From: Crossaster papposus
Lineage: Eukaryota; Echinodermata; Asteroidea; Velatida; Solasteridae
Length of the DNA stretch: 64,000 nt
NCBI GenBank assembly: GCA_037893245.1
Contig: JBAIAA010000776.1
Coordinates: forward strand, 428,520 to 492,519
Direction: 5' to 3'
Part shown: piece after piece, positions 22,870 through 34,193 of the stretch
Position numbering within the stretch: position 1 is the first letter of the stretch
Layout of the letters: every line of letters begins with the position of its first letter
Position numbers and translations under genes: made by a program
The notes under the pieces: model-generated
Told to the model about the DNA's origin: nothing
The model's input: the letters and a program-made list of their open reading frames with translations, nothing else
Databases searched by the model: none

Positions 22870-24908
22870 AAATAAGTTGCAGTTTGGGGCAATACAAAAT
22901 GGAAGGTCACTAGTATAAACAATGAATAAAAGTGGACCTGTATCGACCCCTGTGGAACACCAGTGTTTACGGACAGGACCTTTGATATGGTGCCGCCAAT
23001 ATTCACAGACTGACTACGTTCACTTAGGTACGACTTAAACCAATTTATTACAGAAGATGACATGTTCATCCTTTCTAGTTTCTTTAGTAAGATTTCATGA
23101 TCAACACAATCAAATGCTTTACTGAGGTCTATAAACACACTGCCTGTAACTTGTCCATTCTCCATGGCCGCAAAACACTTGTTTGTCAAGTCATGTAGGG
23201 TGCTTTCAGTTGAGTGCAGGGGTCTAAATCCCGACTGGCAACTAGGAATCAGATTGTTTTCATCAAGATATCTATATACCGATGAGTGCACCCATCTTTC
23301 TAAAATCTTAGAGATAATTGGCAGTATAGAAATTGGACGATAGTTACCTGTACTACATTTATCTCCTCCCTTGTGAATTGGTGTTACTAAAGCATGTTTC
23401 CAATCTTTAGGGTATCGCTCACATCTTATAGACAGGTTAACAATATGAGTTAAAGATTTAATGATATAAGGTGAAGCAATTTTAATCATTTTAACACTAA
23501 TTCCATCCGGACCTGTTGCTTTCCCAACCGACATGGATGATATTTGCTTTCGAACAAACTCTTCTGTAATGTTAGGTACTACGCAATCTTCATCAACAGA
23601 ATCAAATATAGAGGCGTCAGTATTGTCATCTATTTCAAGTTCACGCAAAGGGTAATTTCCAGCAGTACGCTTGCCGATTGTTGAAAAGTGTTCATTTAAT
23701 GTATCAGCAATGTCGGCGATATTGTCAATATTTTCCCCATTTGGGGAAGTAATCGAATTTGGTACAGTTTTTTGTTTCTTAGGGAGTACCTCCTTCAGAG
23801 TTTTCCACAGCATAGAAGAGTTGCTTTTATTTTCTTCTATGGCGGATGTGTAGTAATTACTCTTTTTACTGCGGATTTTATTAGTAACATTGTTCCGCAG
23901 GTTTTTGTATGAATCCCAATGAATTTGTAAGCCTGTGTGCTTTGCAATTTTGTGTACACGATCGCGCTGCCGCATAAGTTTAAGAATTTCGCTATCGAGC
24001 CACGGTACTGAGGCACCCCGAATGCGTTTGGTTTTGACTGGCGCATGGAGGTTAATAATACTCATAAATATGGAGTACCATATAGACCATGCATTATCCA
24101 CATCATAACAACCAAAAACATCTTGCCATGGTGCATTACGGAGATCGTCCGTAAATGCATCACTGTTTATATTTTTTAGACATCGAAAATTTATTGAACG
24201 ACCTTTCATTTTTGGTGTTTTCCAACTGTGTAGCCCATAAACAAGATAATGATCACTGATTAGGACTGGTAAAACACCACAGTCCTTTATGAGCTCTGGG
24301 TGGGAACTAAAAATGAGATCGATGGTAGTTTTAGTAGATTCAGTGACACGTGTTGGGTCATGTATGAGTTGCGCCATTTGGAACAAACTAAAGCAAGAAA
24401 TAATTGGATTTGATTGCATACTATCGTATTCCTCTGAAACATCACAATTAAAGTCCCCAGTTGTAATAATTTCTTTACATTCACACGAGGCCTTATTAAG
24501 GATATCACTCAGTTTTCCCATAAATTCGACAGAGCTTGAAGGAGGCCTATAAATAGAACTGATAAGAACAGGCTGTCTTTGTTTACACTTAATTTCAACC
24601 CATATACACTCGACATCATCTATTTCGAGATCTTCACGACGAGAGAACATTAGGGTATCTCGAATGTAAATTGCAACCCCGCCACCATGTCGGTTCCTGT
24701 CTTTTCTGACAATAGAATAATTTGGTAGAGTTATTTCGTCATCAGAGATTGAGGCGTCGCAAAAAGTTTCGTTTAGACAGATGATGTCGAATGGATTTTT
24801 AGACATTACAATCTTAAAATGGTCAAATTTGTTTATGAGGCTTCTTACATTAAGATGGGCGAATGAGAAACCCTCTGAACTTTGATTGCAGATAATACCA
24901 TCTGTTGT
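22845..24908 (-). pseudogene. LINE ORF2, endonuclease and RT N-terminal part
   Basis: The N-terminal AP endonuclease is recognised by LNVRSL (just upstream of the first ATG at 24806), DIICLNETF, GGGVAIYIRD, SSIYRPPSS, TGDFNCD and SDHYLV. RT motifs follow: ATGPDGISVKMIK, HKGGDKCSTGNYRPISILP, SGFRPLHSTES, FIDLSKAFDCVDHEILLKKL and TGVPQGS. The frame is lost just after that last motif. ORF2 is in phase with ORF1 and separated from it by a single TAG. Confidence 0.9.
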
Positions 24909-26071
24909 CTATTTTAGAACCTTGCCTTGTGGGTTGAGCAGCTCCCTGACCATTTTCAGATGTTGGTTCCACTCCTGGCCTCGATAATGTGTCGGGGCGG
25001 GTGCTCTGGTCTGGGATACTGGCTGCCGTCGTTGATTGAGGTTGATTTGGTGCCGTTTCGGATGGGGATGCGGGTAATACTGGTTGGCCATTAGAAAACC
25101 CGTCGGAACATCACGGGTCGCTGTAGTCCGCTTCGTCAGGACATCAGAGTACAAACTCTGACCGAAAGGGGTTTTCTGATGTGGAATGCGACTATCAAAG
25201 GTCTTTGGTGGTCCTTTGATGTGTTGGATAATGTTCGTGGCAAGTAGGCGCACTCCTGCTGAGTCGAGGTGCACACCGTCCGACACAAGGTGGTTTGAGT
25301 TTATGTTACCGTTGTCAATGAAGCCCCAGTTATTTCGCTTTGCTATGGACTTGAGCAGATTATTAGAATCATCTACTCTCTTGTACTGTGGCACCGTTTG
25401 GTTTTTACGGTGTATGATCGAAGATATTGTCACTGATCTTGGTTGTAGTGACTCGCCGAGGGAGGTGATCTGAGCGGCAATAGTCTCCGGGTTGTCGGAT
25501 GTGTTGTTGGTCCCAACATGGAGAATTACCCGAGATACGTCGTGCTTGGTCGACAGCTGTATGGCGTGGGGGGCAAGATCTTGGATTTTTGCTCCACGCA
25601 TGGTGTGGCACATCACTTTCTTTTGCCTGCTCAATCTCCTGGGCTGAAGCCGTTTTATCATCGAGTCATCGATTAGAAGCACATCTGCACAGTGGTGTTC
25701 CGTTGGTGTGGATGCTGATTGTTTTACTTTAGGTGCCGGTTTGTCCTTTGCAGTGGTCAGCTTCTTGTGCTTTTTCCGGTATTGATTCAGCTGCTCGTCA
25801 AATTCTAAGGACATTTTAGTTTTTGAGGGATGGGGCAAATGGTTTGGGGTTGGGGAGGATCCCTGCTCCTCGGTGTCAGGCTGGCCGTTTAGCTGCAAGA
25901 CTTCGGAGTACGAGTCGATCACCAACTCGGCCTCGGTCCGGGAATCACCGGTGCTGGAGTCGGTGATGACGGGATCCTCTGTCGCCAATGCAGCGAAGCG
26001 GTTGCTTGTCGGTACCAGAACCGCTGGGCCGACATCCAATGTACAGTGGCTCGCTGGACTGAGATCCGCTT
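24909..26071 (-). CDS. LINE ORF1 with SGNH esterase-like domain
   Basis: The frame of ~387 codons ends at TAG 24911-24909. The central part has ADVLLIDDSMIKRL (block I, with DDS for the usual GDS), HTMRGAKIQDL, VILHVGTNN (block III) and SDGVHLDSAGVRLLATNI, carrying the DxxH pair. Such lipase/esterase-like domains are known in ORF1 of CR1/L2-clade LINEs. A basic segment (YRKKHKKLTTAKDKPAPKVK) precedes it and a glutamine/proline-rich tail follows. The N-terminus is cut by the element's 5' truncation; the apparent start TTG at 26078 lies in flanking DNA. Confidence 0.8.
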
Positions 26072-26251
26072 TTAACAATGAACAAGTTAGACACCCGAAA
26101 CCATGATATTCACCTCACCAATACATTTTAATACATTTAATAAACAAAGTAAATTTAATAACACAATAGACGCACAAGACATATTATTTTACGTGTCACT
26201 GCTCTAGACATCGTATCTGGTTATATTAACAGTAACAAAATCATAACCCCT
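26072..26251. repeat. Interspersed repeat, right part (split by LINE)
   Basis: From TTAACAATGAACAAGTTAG to AACAAAATCATAACCCCT this matches 40590-40797 in order, completing the repeat begun at 21664-21749. The following ~280 bases up to the oxidase stop codon hold no recognised feature beyond its probable 3' UTR. Confidence 0.7.
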
Positions 26252-26535
26252 GTAGGCCCTATATTTGTAAAAGCAATGTTCTAACTGCCGAATTACAAAT
26301 CAGCCAAATAAATTTTTTTTTTAGAACTTTATGCAAAAAACAAAACCACACATAAATCAGAACTTGAAAGTAAAATAGAAATATATAAATAATAATACAT
26401 TGAATCTCGCCAGACACATTAGTGGCGCTGGCGCCTACAGGAAAGCGCGCGTGTTAAACAAAGCATGACGTCATTAGGTATAATACAACATAATGTTGAG
26501 ATTGTGGCGATGCCATTTTGGGAGGACGGCCATCT

Positions 26536-29500
26536 TTAAAATGTCTTTGGAAAGAGTGACATAATGACACCGATCAGAAAGGAAACCAAAGCCAGGATTC
26601 CTCCGCGGCTTTTGGGAATGGCAGCGCTGTTACTAGGCGTCTCGGTGGTTGTAGGCTCTCCAGTCATCGTCGGGTCCTCGCTCGGGTACCAGTCTCCACC
26701 GCACCTCGGGAAATCCTTAGGTATCGGTGGAAGGTCGTCATCCGAGCCCACGTGGATCACCAACGACATGCCACCCTGCAGGAAAGCAAATTGATTAAAC
26801 CAGGTCAACAATTTCCGGATTTTAGCACCTGCCTCTGTGGAATGATTGTCAGTATGGCAGATTTAAAGGTATGGATGATCAGTTGTAAGCGGACTCGCAT
26901 AATTTCTAGTTATTGAAGTGGACCCATGTACACCCTTAGTGCCGTACACTCACTTTCCCGCCCTTCCACACTGACACATCGGTACCGGTATCATCACCAG
27001 TGCACATCAGAACTCTAGCGCGTGCACAACTCCTGAACTTTGGTTCTGGTAAATTACATCATTTTGGTCAGACCGCTGTCATTCCGTGCGCCAGGCTCTT
27101 TGTGGTTCCAGCATATACATTATCCCGTCACTCGTTGGAACCAATAGACTCTTGAAGACCCCATCATTCGTTCGAAACGTATTGTGTTTGATAACCATCA
27201 GTAACGCTTACACTTACAGCTAGTATTGATGGGTGTAATGTATAGGTTTAAGCCTTTTAGTGCCCCATATCTATTTGCTTTCCAGTTTTTTTCAATCTTG
27301 CTTTTAAACTGCATGGTTGGTTGTCTTAACATTCACAGCCTTCTTAGAAAGACTATTCCACAAATCTACAGCTTATTTCGAAAAGTACTTTCTTATTATT
27401 CCGTCCCTTGTTGGGCCCGCTTCTTTAGTAACTTGAATCTGTGGCCTCTGGTCTCAGTGTTGTGAGACATTGAACAACGGTCTTATCAGTGGCCCCATTA
27501 GTTCCATGCCATGATCAAGTTCGATCAGGTACTACATAGTTAACAAGCGGTGTACTTGGGACGTATGTTACACCTGCGCAAGAGGGTGCTTAGACTGCCA
27601 CACGTCACACCAAGCCCTATTTTTGATAACCAGCAAATCTACCAATCTTGGTAGGCGTGATGGCGAAAAGGACAGTTCAACCATTGGCGATCAGCTTGCG
27701 TTTCATAAGGGTTAGACTGTCCAAATCATCCTTGATCAAAGTCTCACTTTTTTTTAGTGCAAAGTTAAACCTTTTATTACTAGTGCAAAGTTAAACATAT
27801 ACTTACCAGTAAATGGAATTCCAGGTGGCAGTGAAACAGCCACCAACCAGGGTTGTCTGCCTTAAAGCGAACCACGACGTATCCCCCGTCTGGGACAGGG
27901 ATTGTGTCCTTCAGTGGTGCATTCTGGTACCGTCGAGTAATATTGCCTAGTCAAGAAAAATATGACCCTTTCTTTAATTTGTATTTTTGTGTTTACCGAG
28001 TGTGGTTTAAGATCCTTGTCTGGACACTTTATCGCAACGTTGAAATAAAAACTAAAGAACCTCCTACAAACGACCCGCAGGATTGAACTCTTGGTCAGAA
28101 CGACATCACGCGAGGACGGGTTTTGTTTGCAAGATGTCCAACATGGTGTATCAGAGATATTATACAGACATGTCCTTGGTTAGGGCGCCCTATGAAATGT
28201 CTTATTCCAGCCCGCACCTGCTTCATCGAGGCGTTTCACTTCCTCTACTGACGTCGTATCGCCAAGTCTGTCCATGGCCAGGACTTGGAACCGGTAGCCA
28301 TGGAGGTGCATAGGGTGGGAACTATCGAACACACGGCCTGCATCGACCAGCACCAGCTCCACAACCTGCATAAGATTGAGATACCATCTCATAATTAAGG
28401 CTATAAGCTTGCGATCGAAGATGAGGATCTAGTCTAAAGTTAACTGGACAGGACTAATTATTGGCAGCATGTCTTAACCACATCGTGCGCACCTGTACAG
28501 GGATGTGGAGTGTAAGTGTTGGAAAAGATGGACCGCCCGGAAGCTGTCAATGTACAGTTGCGCCTTGAGGTCGTATAAGGTAAAGAGTGTTCTAAGAGAT
28601 CAACCACCTAGTTCGAATTTACATACCGTTGACATGACTCGCACACCGAACGAAAATGTCAAAGAAACCCGGGAAACTCGACCTGAACGCAACATTCAGA
28701 ATCTATTTTGTGCCTACCTTTCCAAGTTCAACTTCAAGGACGTGAGTGCATTCGCAATACTCGACGCTGCAGTGCTCCTGGGCGGCCTGCATGCTCTCGT
28801 AGCTGCACATCTCGAACTCGGAGACCTCGCGCCACTGTGTCAGAAGTGGCTTCGTGGGGGGCTTGTAGGTCACGTGATTGAGCTGCGGGGCGGGAACCCC
28901 TTTGTAGGTGGACAGGTCGCCGGCCACACCGAATGCGGGGTTGTAAACGGGGTGGTTAAAGTTAGGGTTGTTGATGAACTCTAACTGAGAGCTCATATAG
29001 TAAACGACATCGGACATTTCATCGCCAGTCCATGAGTCATCCCCTGTGAGTGGATTTTAAATCAACAAAAACAAAATAGTGTAGTCTCAGATCATATTCA
29101 GATGTGCTGGAATGTATAAACAAACATCCGACTCAGGCCGATTGTACAACCTTTTGACAAATTCAATGGCCAAACAAAGTTTATTATACTATACTTCTTT
29201 AATATGAAAAGGTTTGTTTTCGGGAAACTCTTTTCAAGTGTTACAGGGCCCTTCCCGAGGCTTACCAAGTGCCACTAGCTCATTTGTATTCACAACACCC
29301 GGCGAGTTCTTCATGTTGTAAGGGTTAAGCAAAACACCAATTAGGGTAGGCGGTTCTTCGGACGGTTCTGGAAGGCCTTCTGCCCCCTCATAGATCAGCA
29401 AGGCCAATCCCTTCATACCCTCGCAGGAATCTAGTCCCTTGGTGCGTATCCAGTACTTGCCGACGTCCGCTCTGGCGTCCAGTACAAAATCGAATCGTTC

Positions 29501-31301
29501 ACCGCTAAACAGGCCCAAAGCGCCGACCTGTATCGGTTTGAATGGTGCGCCGTCGCTTGCAATGACAGTCAGATTGTGTTTATCGACAGACAACTCAAAG
29601 ACACAGTCCAGGCCGGCGTTGGCGATGACACGGAAGCGGTACCTCTGATTTCGCTGCATGTGGACAGCGTGACGGGGAGTGTAGATGGTGTCATTGGATG
29701 CCTCGTGGACGAACTTCGCGTGCCGCCCTTCCCCGTTGAACATCAAGGTGTCTGGAGTCACGCCAGACTCGTGGAAGACTATCGAGCTGAACCGATTGAT
29801 GAAGACGTCATGGATCCAGTCGTGGATGAAGATGACGTGTTCGCCTAGGTCTTGGTCGTACAGGCTGCTGTGTACGTCGTTGGGGGCAGCCTGACGAACG
29901 ACCAGCGATCCAAAGGCACCGTCGGCTACCTGTGCCCCATGGGCGTGCCAAAAGTGTGTGCCAACCGTCTCCGCCTTGAATCGGTAGGTAAAGCTGGATC
30001 GGTAAGGGATGGGACACTGGGTGACCAAGGGGACCCCGTCCATGTGAGGCGTTCCTCGTTGATGAATGCCATGCCAGTGGATAGCCACACTCTCGCCGTT
30101 GATTAGGTTGTTCTGGACTTTCACTTCAATGGTGTCGTGTTCACAAACCTGCAAAAGACAGAAATCAAAAGTAGCAATATGAAAAACAGCAAACGCCATT
30201 CGCTTGGGTTTAGAAAAATCGCATAATTAGCTGTTTCGGCAATTCAGGTATTTGCCTTCATAGTGATCGTCTGACAGCGTCCACGTTACGGGTATCTTGA
30301 TATAGGTCTGTTCAACGCACGGACGCTTTCCACTTACTACTAGGGACATCCAAATTAATGTGCTTACACTCTACATGAGGAGTTGGCCTGCTTAGAATTA
30401 TTAGTGGATACCTGAATACTTGGTCCTGGTAGTAGCTTGTTGACCACTATGATGGCACGTGGCACACCGTCAGCTGCTATACACAGTGGACGATAGCAGT
30501 GTGTCTGGTTGTAGGGACAGTCCATGCAGTCAGTGGACATGGTGTGGAACCACTCAATGGTGAAGTCGTAACGGCATATCTTGGGCTTCGGGGGCCACTC
30601 GCATGTACGCATGCACTCGTGAGGGCTAGGGTGAAATCCCGCTGTCGCGAGAAATTTAAAGTAATTGGTGTTAAAGGCGTCGTTGTTGAGTCACAAGATC
30701 ACATTCTCTTATGGCGAGTAGTGACCAATGACGCGATGCGCCCGTTTCGTTTCTGATGGATATGTATGTACACTTGTATTACGTTTAGAGACTTTTAAAA
30801 AAGATGTAAATGCTTCTAGAAAAAAATTATGATATGTATGTACACTTGTATTACGTTTAGAGACTTTTAAAAAGATGTAAATGCTTCTAGAAAAAAATGG
30901 AAATGAGTACAATTATTGGTGTGTCAGGTTAAGTGGTATTACGTAATAGTACGAGCTTATTTAAGACGAGGTTCCGGTTTAGACAAGCAAACAATTTCTG
31001 ATCAGATGATTTAGTAGCTGAAAAAAATAATGTGGGCCCATTTTCTAAAGGTTGTGGTTGTTGGTAAAATTAATCAAGCAAAAATATTTCGCCGGGAGTA
31101 TTTCTTTTCTGCTTTTCTATATAATAGAAACTTCTTTCACTTGACGATTTTCGACAACTATTTTACGACAGATTTAGATAAAAAAAATTAAAAAAATACT
31201 AACCAACCTTTGGCAAAGTGTCCGTGTTGTACAATAATGAAGCACAAGACACACATCAGAACAGTGACCCAACGTATCCACGATTTTGATGGTAACATCA
31301 T
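26536..31301 (-). CDS. Laccase-type multicopper oxidase, seven exons, complete
   Basis: Exons in transcript order: 31301-31208, 30641-30412, 30148-29266, 29043-28718, 28365-28218, 27946-27807 and 26775-26536. All junctions are GT/AG and in phase, giving 686 residues. Multicopper oxidases oxidise phenols or metals while reducing O2 to water. All four copper blocks are present: HWHGIHQ (132-138), HFWHAHG (173-179), HPMHLHGY (528-535) and HCHLEFHLL (599-607), with Met610 at the type 1 axial position. Residues ~10-28 are a hydrophobic signal peptide. A cysteine-rich stretch ([18 protein letters not shown]) precedes the first cupredoxin domain, as in animal laccases. The C-terminus ([11 protein letters not shown] then a hydrophobic end) looks like a GPI-anchor signal, so the enzyme is probably extracellular and membrane-bound. 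The substrate is unknown. Confidence 0.9.
27807..28365 (-). CDS. Multicopper oxidase exons 5-6 (C-terminal copper sites)
   Basis: Exon 28365-28218 encodes [10 protein letters not shown] then [16 protein letters not shown]. Its donor at GCAG|gtgcgg is preferred over reading on to a stop 50 bases later. Exon 27946-27807 encodes [20 protein letters not shown] and [14 protein letters not shown]. Together they supply the type 1 copper ligands and half of the trinuclear site. Confidence 0.9.
29266..30148 (-). CDS. Multicopper oxidase exon 3 (cupredoxin domains 1-2)
   Basis: This 883 bp exon begins in phase 0 with [15 protein letters not shown], continuous with PGPSIQ of exon 2. It carries both N-terminal copper blocks. 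It then continues through domain 2 (GQ-free but with [51 protein letters not shown]). It ends in phase 1 at VALG. Confidence 0.9.
30759..30898 (+). repeat. 72 bp tandem duplication in oxidase intron 1
   Basis: Two near-identical copies begin GATATGTATGTACACTTG at 30759 and 30831. They differ mainly by one A in an A-run and at the 3' end. It appears to be recent. Confidence 0.9.
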
Positions 31302-31809
31302 GAAGGCTTAGGATGGGCTCCCAACACTAATGCAACGATTTCTGTGTATTAACAGAAACTGACTGTCGTTTATGTTTATTTTAGCCAATTATGGCGCTGG
31401 GGCCTGTTTGAAGAAAAAAAATAACTAGCCTATTTTTATTGTAGTGGCCGTGCACTGCCACTACATTAAAGTTCACGGTTCCTGGCATACATATGCACTT
31501 TTTACCAGGGGGGGGGGGGGAGAGAAACGCATCAATGCGTGAATCAAGTACGACATTCTATTGCTGAAACCAATTGCAGCTTACACCAAAAGAAGGCTTT
31601 AGAATCTGTTGATCCCGACTTTTGAGTCTTTCAAAAGTCACGGCCGCCATCCCGCGCGTGCTTACATTCGTTTCTCAATTGACTACTGTTGGGTATTGTT
31701 ATTAACCTTTTCAAATATATTCTCAGTGCAATTTATTTGTGGGTGATCAGGATGATGAATGGTGGCTACAAAATAGAAGCACTTCAGGCACATAAATATT
31801 GCAGTGCAG

Positions 31810-31915
31810 ACACGTTATTACATTACCCAGTTTGCCTAAAACAGTTTAGAAACTGGTTTCCATTAGGGCCCTATGAAATTTTACTTCTCAATTTTTACAT
31901 AAATTGTCAATACAA
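31810..31915 (-). repeat. LINE 3' UTR fragment related to 21.7-26.1 kb element
   Basis: The words TACCCAG, AAACAGTTTA, AACTGGTTT, CATTAGGGCCCT occur in the same order and orientation as in the 3' UTR at 21779-21830. Only the 3' end is present, as expected for a heavily 5'-truncated copy. The surrounding region 31302-32690 otherwise shows no gene; it has a poly-G run at about 31508. Confidence 0.6.
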
Positions 31916-32696
31916 TTAATTATTACTTGCTTTTAGGTTAATCTACATTTATTAAAAAACTCGAAGGGACTGTCTATCTTGGTACTAGTCATAGTATGCG
32001 GAGTTTGCGCTGGAAATAGAATGGCTAGTGTTATAAGTTGCAAACAAGAGTACGAAAGATCGAAAGGGCTTTTGCTCTTCCGATGATATCATTGTCTTGT
32101 ACCACAATTTGTATTTTTAATATAAACATATATGAAAACAATGTCATCATTAAAACTTAGGTCACAGACCACAAATTTTTGTTGTTGTAAGCGCAGGCCT
32201 ACGCCTGATCCTCCAAATAGTGTGTACAATTAAAAACGGCGTGAATCTGTACTTGCGATTCAACAGTTTTGAAAATGAACTCAATGGGTGTTGTAATGTA
32301 GTACAGTGTTTAATCTAATCAAACATACCTCGGCTTGAAGTAGAACTTCGCTATGTACTTCGACTACGAACTTCGACTATGTATGTGCGTTTTAGAAATG
32401 TTAGTACCGCACCACCAATTTCACGTTGTCTGAATAACCCCATTTCATTCAATTTTATTGCCCATGACATTGTAAAGGTCTCGCGGTGAATGTCGCGTTG
32501 ACTTTAGTCAATGCGTGACTTGGATCTCGACTGTCGCAGCTCGTTTGTTCCCAATTCGGTGTTCCACGGTAAATAACTGATGATTCAGTATAGTAGCCTT
32601 GAGTGCCAGGCTGTGCAGTATCTGCAACATGTTTTAATGTGATCAGTATGAGCTGCAACACAGGATGTACATGTACAATGTACATGTGTACTACTA

Positions 32697-33261
32697 GTCT
32701 TGGTGCAAGACGTTCTTGTTGAGTTAGTAAAACCATAAAACCATAGGGCCTATGCACTCAACAACACTATACGCGTCGCGACTATTCCACCGATAGATGG
32801 CGTATTCTGGAAGCCGCGAATCTGTCAAGAAGAACGTCTTGGCCAACTCGTTCAATCTGCCCGGAAAATTCCGGGCAGATTTTTCGCATATCTGTGACGT
32901 ACCTAATTTGCATAAACAGTTTATGTATTGCAGAACGCGTGACGAGTCTTGTACCCACACGACTTTGACTCTGACCATTGATGGTGTGCATACATAGTAA
33001 TACATGTACAATGTACCAGTCTGTCAGCTCATTATGCAGCGTACTTCTGCGCTTGCGTATTTTCAATATGACCTTTGTTGAATATGCAATAGAGGTCACA
33101 TTTGGTTATGTCACGTGAGACGAGACGAAATCACCAAGACGTTGTTCTTAGCCGATATGTGTGTGGTGGTTATCTGGAAGTTTCCCAACAGCGCCCTCTA
33201 TTGTTAGTTGCGTGATCGCGATAGTTGCGTGATAATGAACAACAACGTCTTGCACCAAGAC
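32697..33261. mobile_element. TA-flanked inverted-repeat element, 565 bp
   Basis: Starts GTCTTGGTGCAAGACGTT and ends with its inverse AACGTCTTGCACCAAGAC, flanked by TA on both sides (32695-32696 and 33262-33263). Internal copies of AGAACGTCTTGG (about 32832) and CAAGACGTTGTTC (about 33137) and a short palindrome CTGCCCGGAAAATTCCGGGCAG occur. It is probably a mariner-like MITE. Confidence 0.65.
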
Positions 33262-33269
33262 TAGTGTAC

Positions 33270-33603
33270 TACTGGCCACCCATGTGGAGTCTAATCACTG
33301 GCAGTTTCATTCACAGCCTTAAGTTAAAGTTTTAGTATTTGGGGGTTTTATGTTTTCCTTTACTTTGCTTCGCGAATCCAAGGCAATTTTTTTTTTTTGG
33401 GGGGGGGTGTCGAGTGATCATTATTAATTTATGTGTATTTCTCAGTGGCTAATCACAGATCGACGACTGTTGGTTTGCATCATACTCCTGCATCATACTC
33501 TTAGAATTTGCAAACGCTATTCAACGTGACAATGCATTCAAAGACAGGTTTCAAGGCTGTGAATGAAACTGCCAGTGATTAGACTCCACATGGGTGGCCA
33601 GTA
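33270..33603. mobile_element. Inverted-repeat element with perfect 51 bp arms
   Basis: The left arm 33270-33320 (TACTGGCCACCCATGTGGAG...) and right arm 33553-33603 are exact reverse complements. The ~230 bp between them is AT-rich and contains a T/G run. It abuts the previous element within nine bases. No frame is present. Confidence 0.75.
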
Positions 33604-33965
33604 CAATGTACCTGACAATGCAGCCCACACTGATCACGCGTAAATACGTTGTAGATACAGCACAGCCTTGCACTCAAGGCTAATGATTCAGTCGTAGTGC
33701 AATAGGAAGAAATAAACGAAACCACACATGGTTCAACCTACAATGTACAGGGACCATTTGCTACATACTTGCCGTACTATGTCCTTCCATCTGATACATG
33801 TAGGCCTATGTCCATGTCAGATGTAGCTCTCCTATCGATCTTTCCAAGGCTTTGTCTTTGTTAATGCAGTTTGGTAATGGTGATGGAGCCAGAGACAAAG
33901 CCCAAGCTGAGGTTTGGAAAACGGCCTAAGTTGATCTGTACTTGTCTTGCCCATCTAATAGGTCA

Positions 33966-34118
33966 TTTCCAATACAGAAAATACCTCACCTCTGTTTACC
34001 AACATTTGCATATCAGCGCGCAAGCGCACAAACCTCGCTGAAAAGAATAGCGCCCAAGCCACGCCTACTGCATGCCCCATAAAGGACCCTGTAACACAAC
34101 CACTCGTCCTAGTTTTTT
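33966..34118 (+). repeat. DIRS left inverted terminal repeat
   Basis: From TTCCAATACAGAAAATACC to CACTCGTCCTAGTTTTTT. The inner ~130 bp are the reverse complement of 39285-39420. Confidence 0.9.
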
Positions 34119-34193
34119 CAGCGACGCGTTCAGTGCACTTCGCTAGTCAAACCATATTGAATTACACACACGTGTACGTTATTATAAATAGCT

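Larger units (their letters stand above)
21750..26071 (-). mobile_element. CR1/L2-type LINE, ~4.3 kb, 5'-truncated
   Basis: ORF1 (SGNH-type), ORF2 (endonuclease plus reverse transcriptase), a short 3' UTR and a (TTTA)n simple tail at 21750-21770 lie in order on the minus strand. The boundaries come from comparison with the uninterrupted repeat at 40521-40797. The shared target sequence at the junctions is only TTA, fitting CR1-like elements that make short or no target duplications. ORF1 runs right up to the 5' junction, so the 5' UTR and ORF1 start are missing. Confidence 0.85.
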
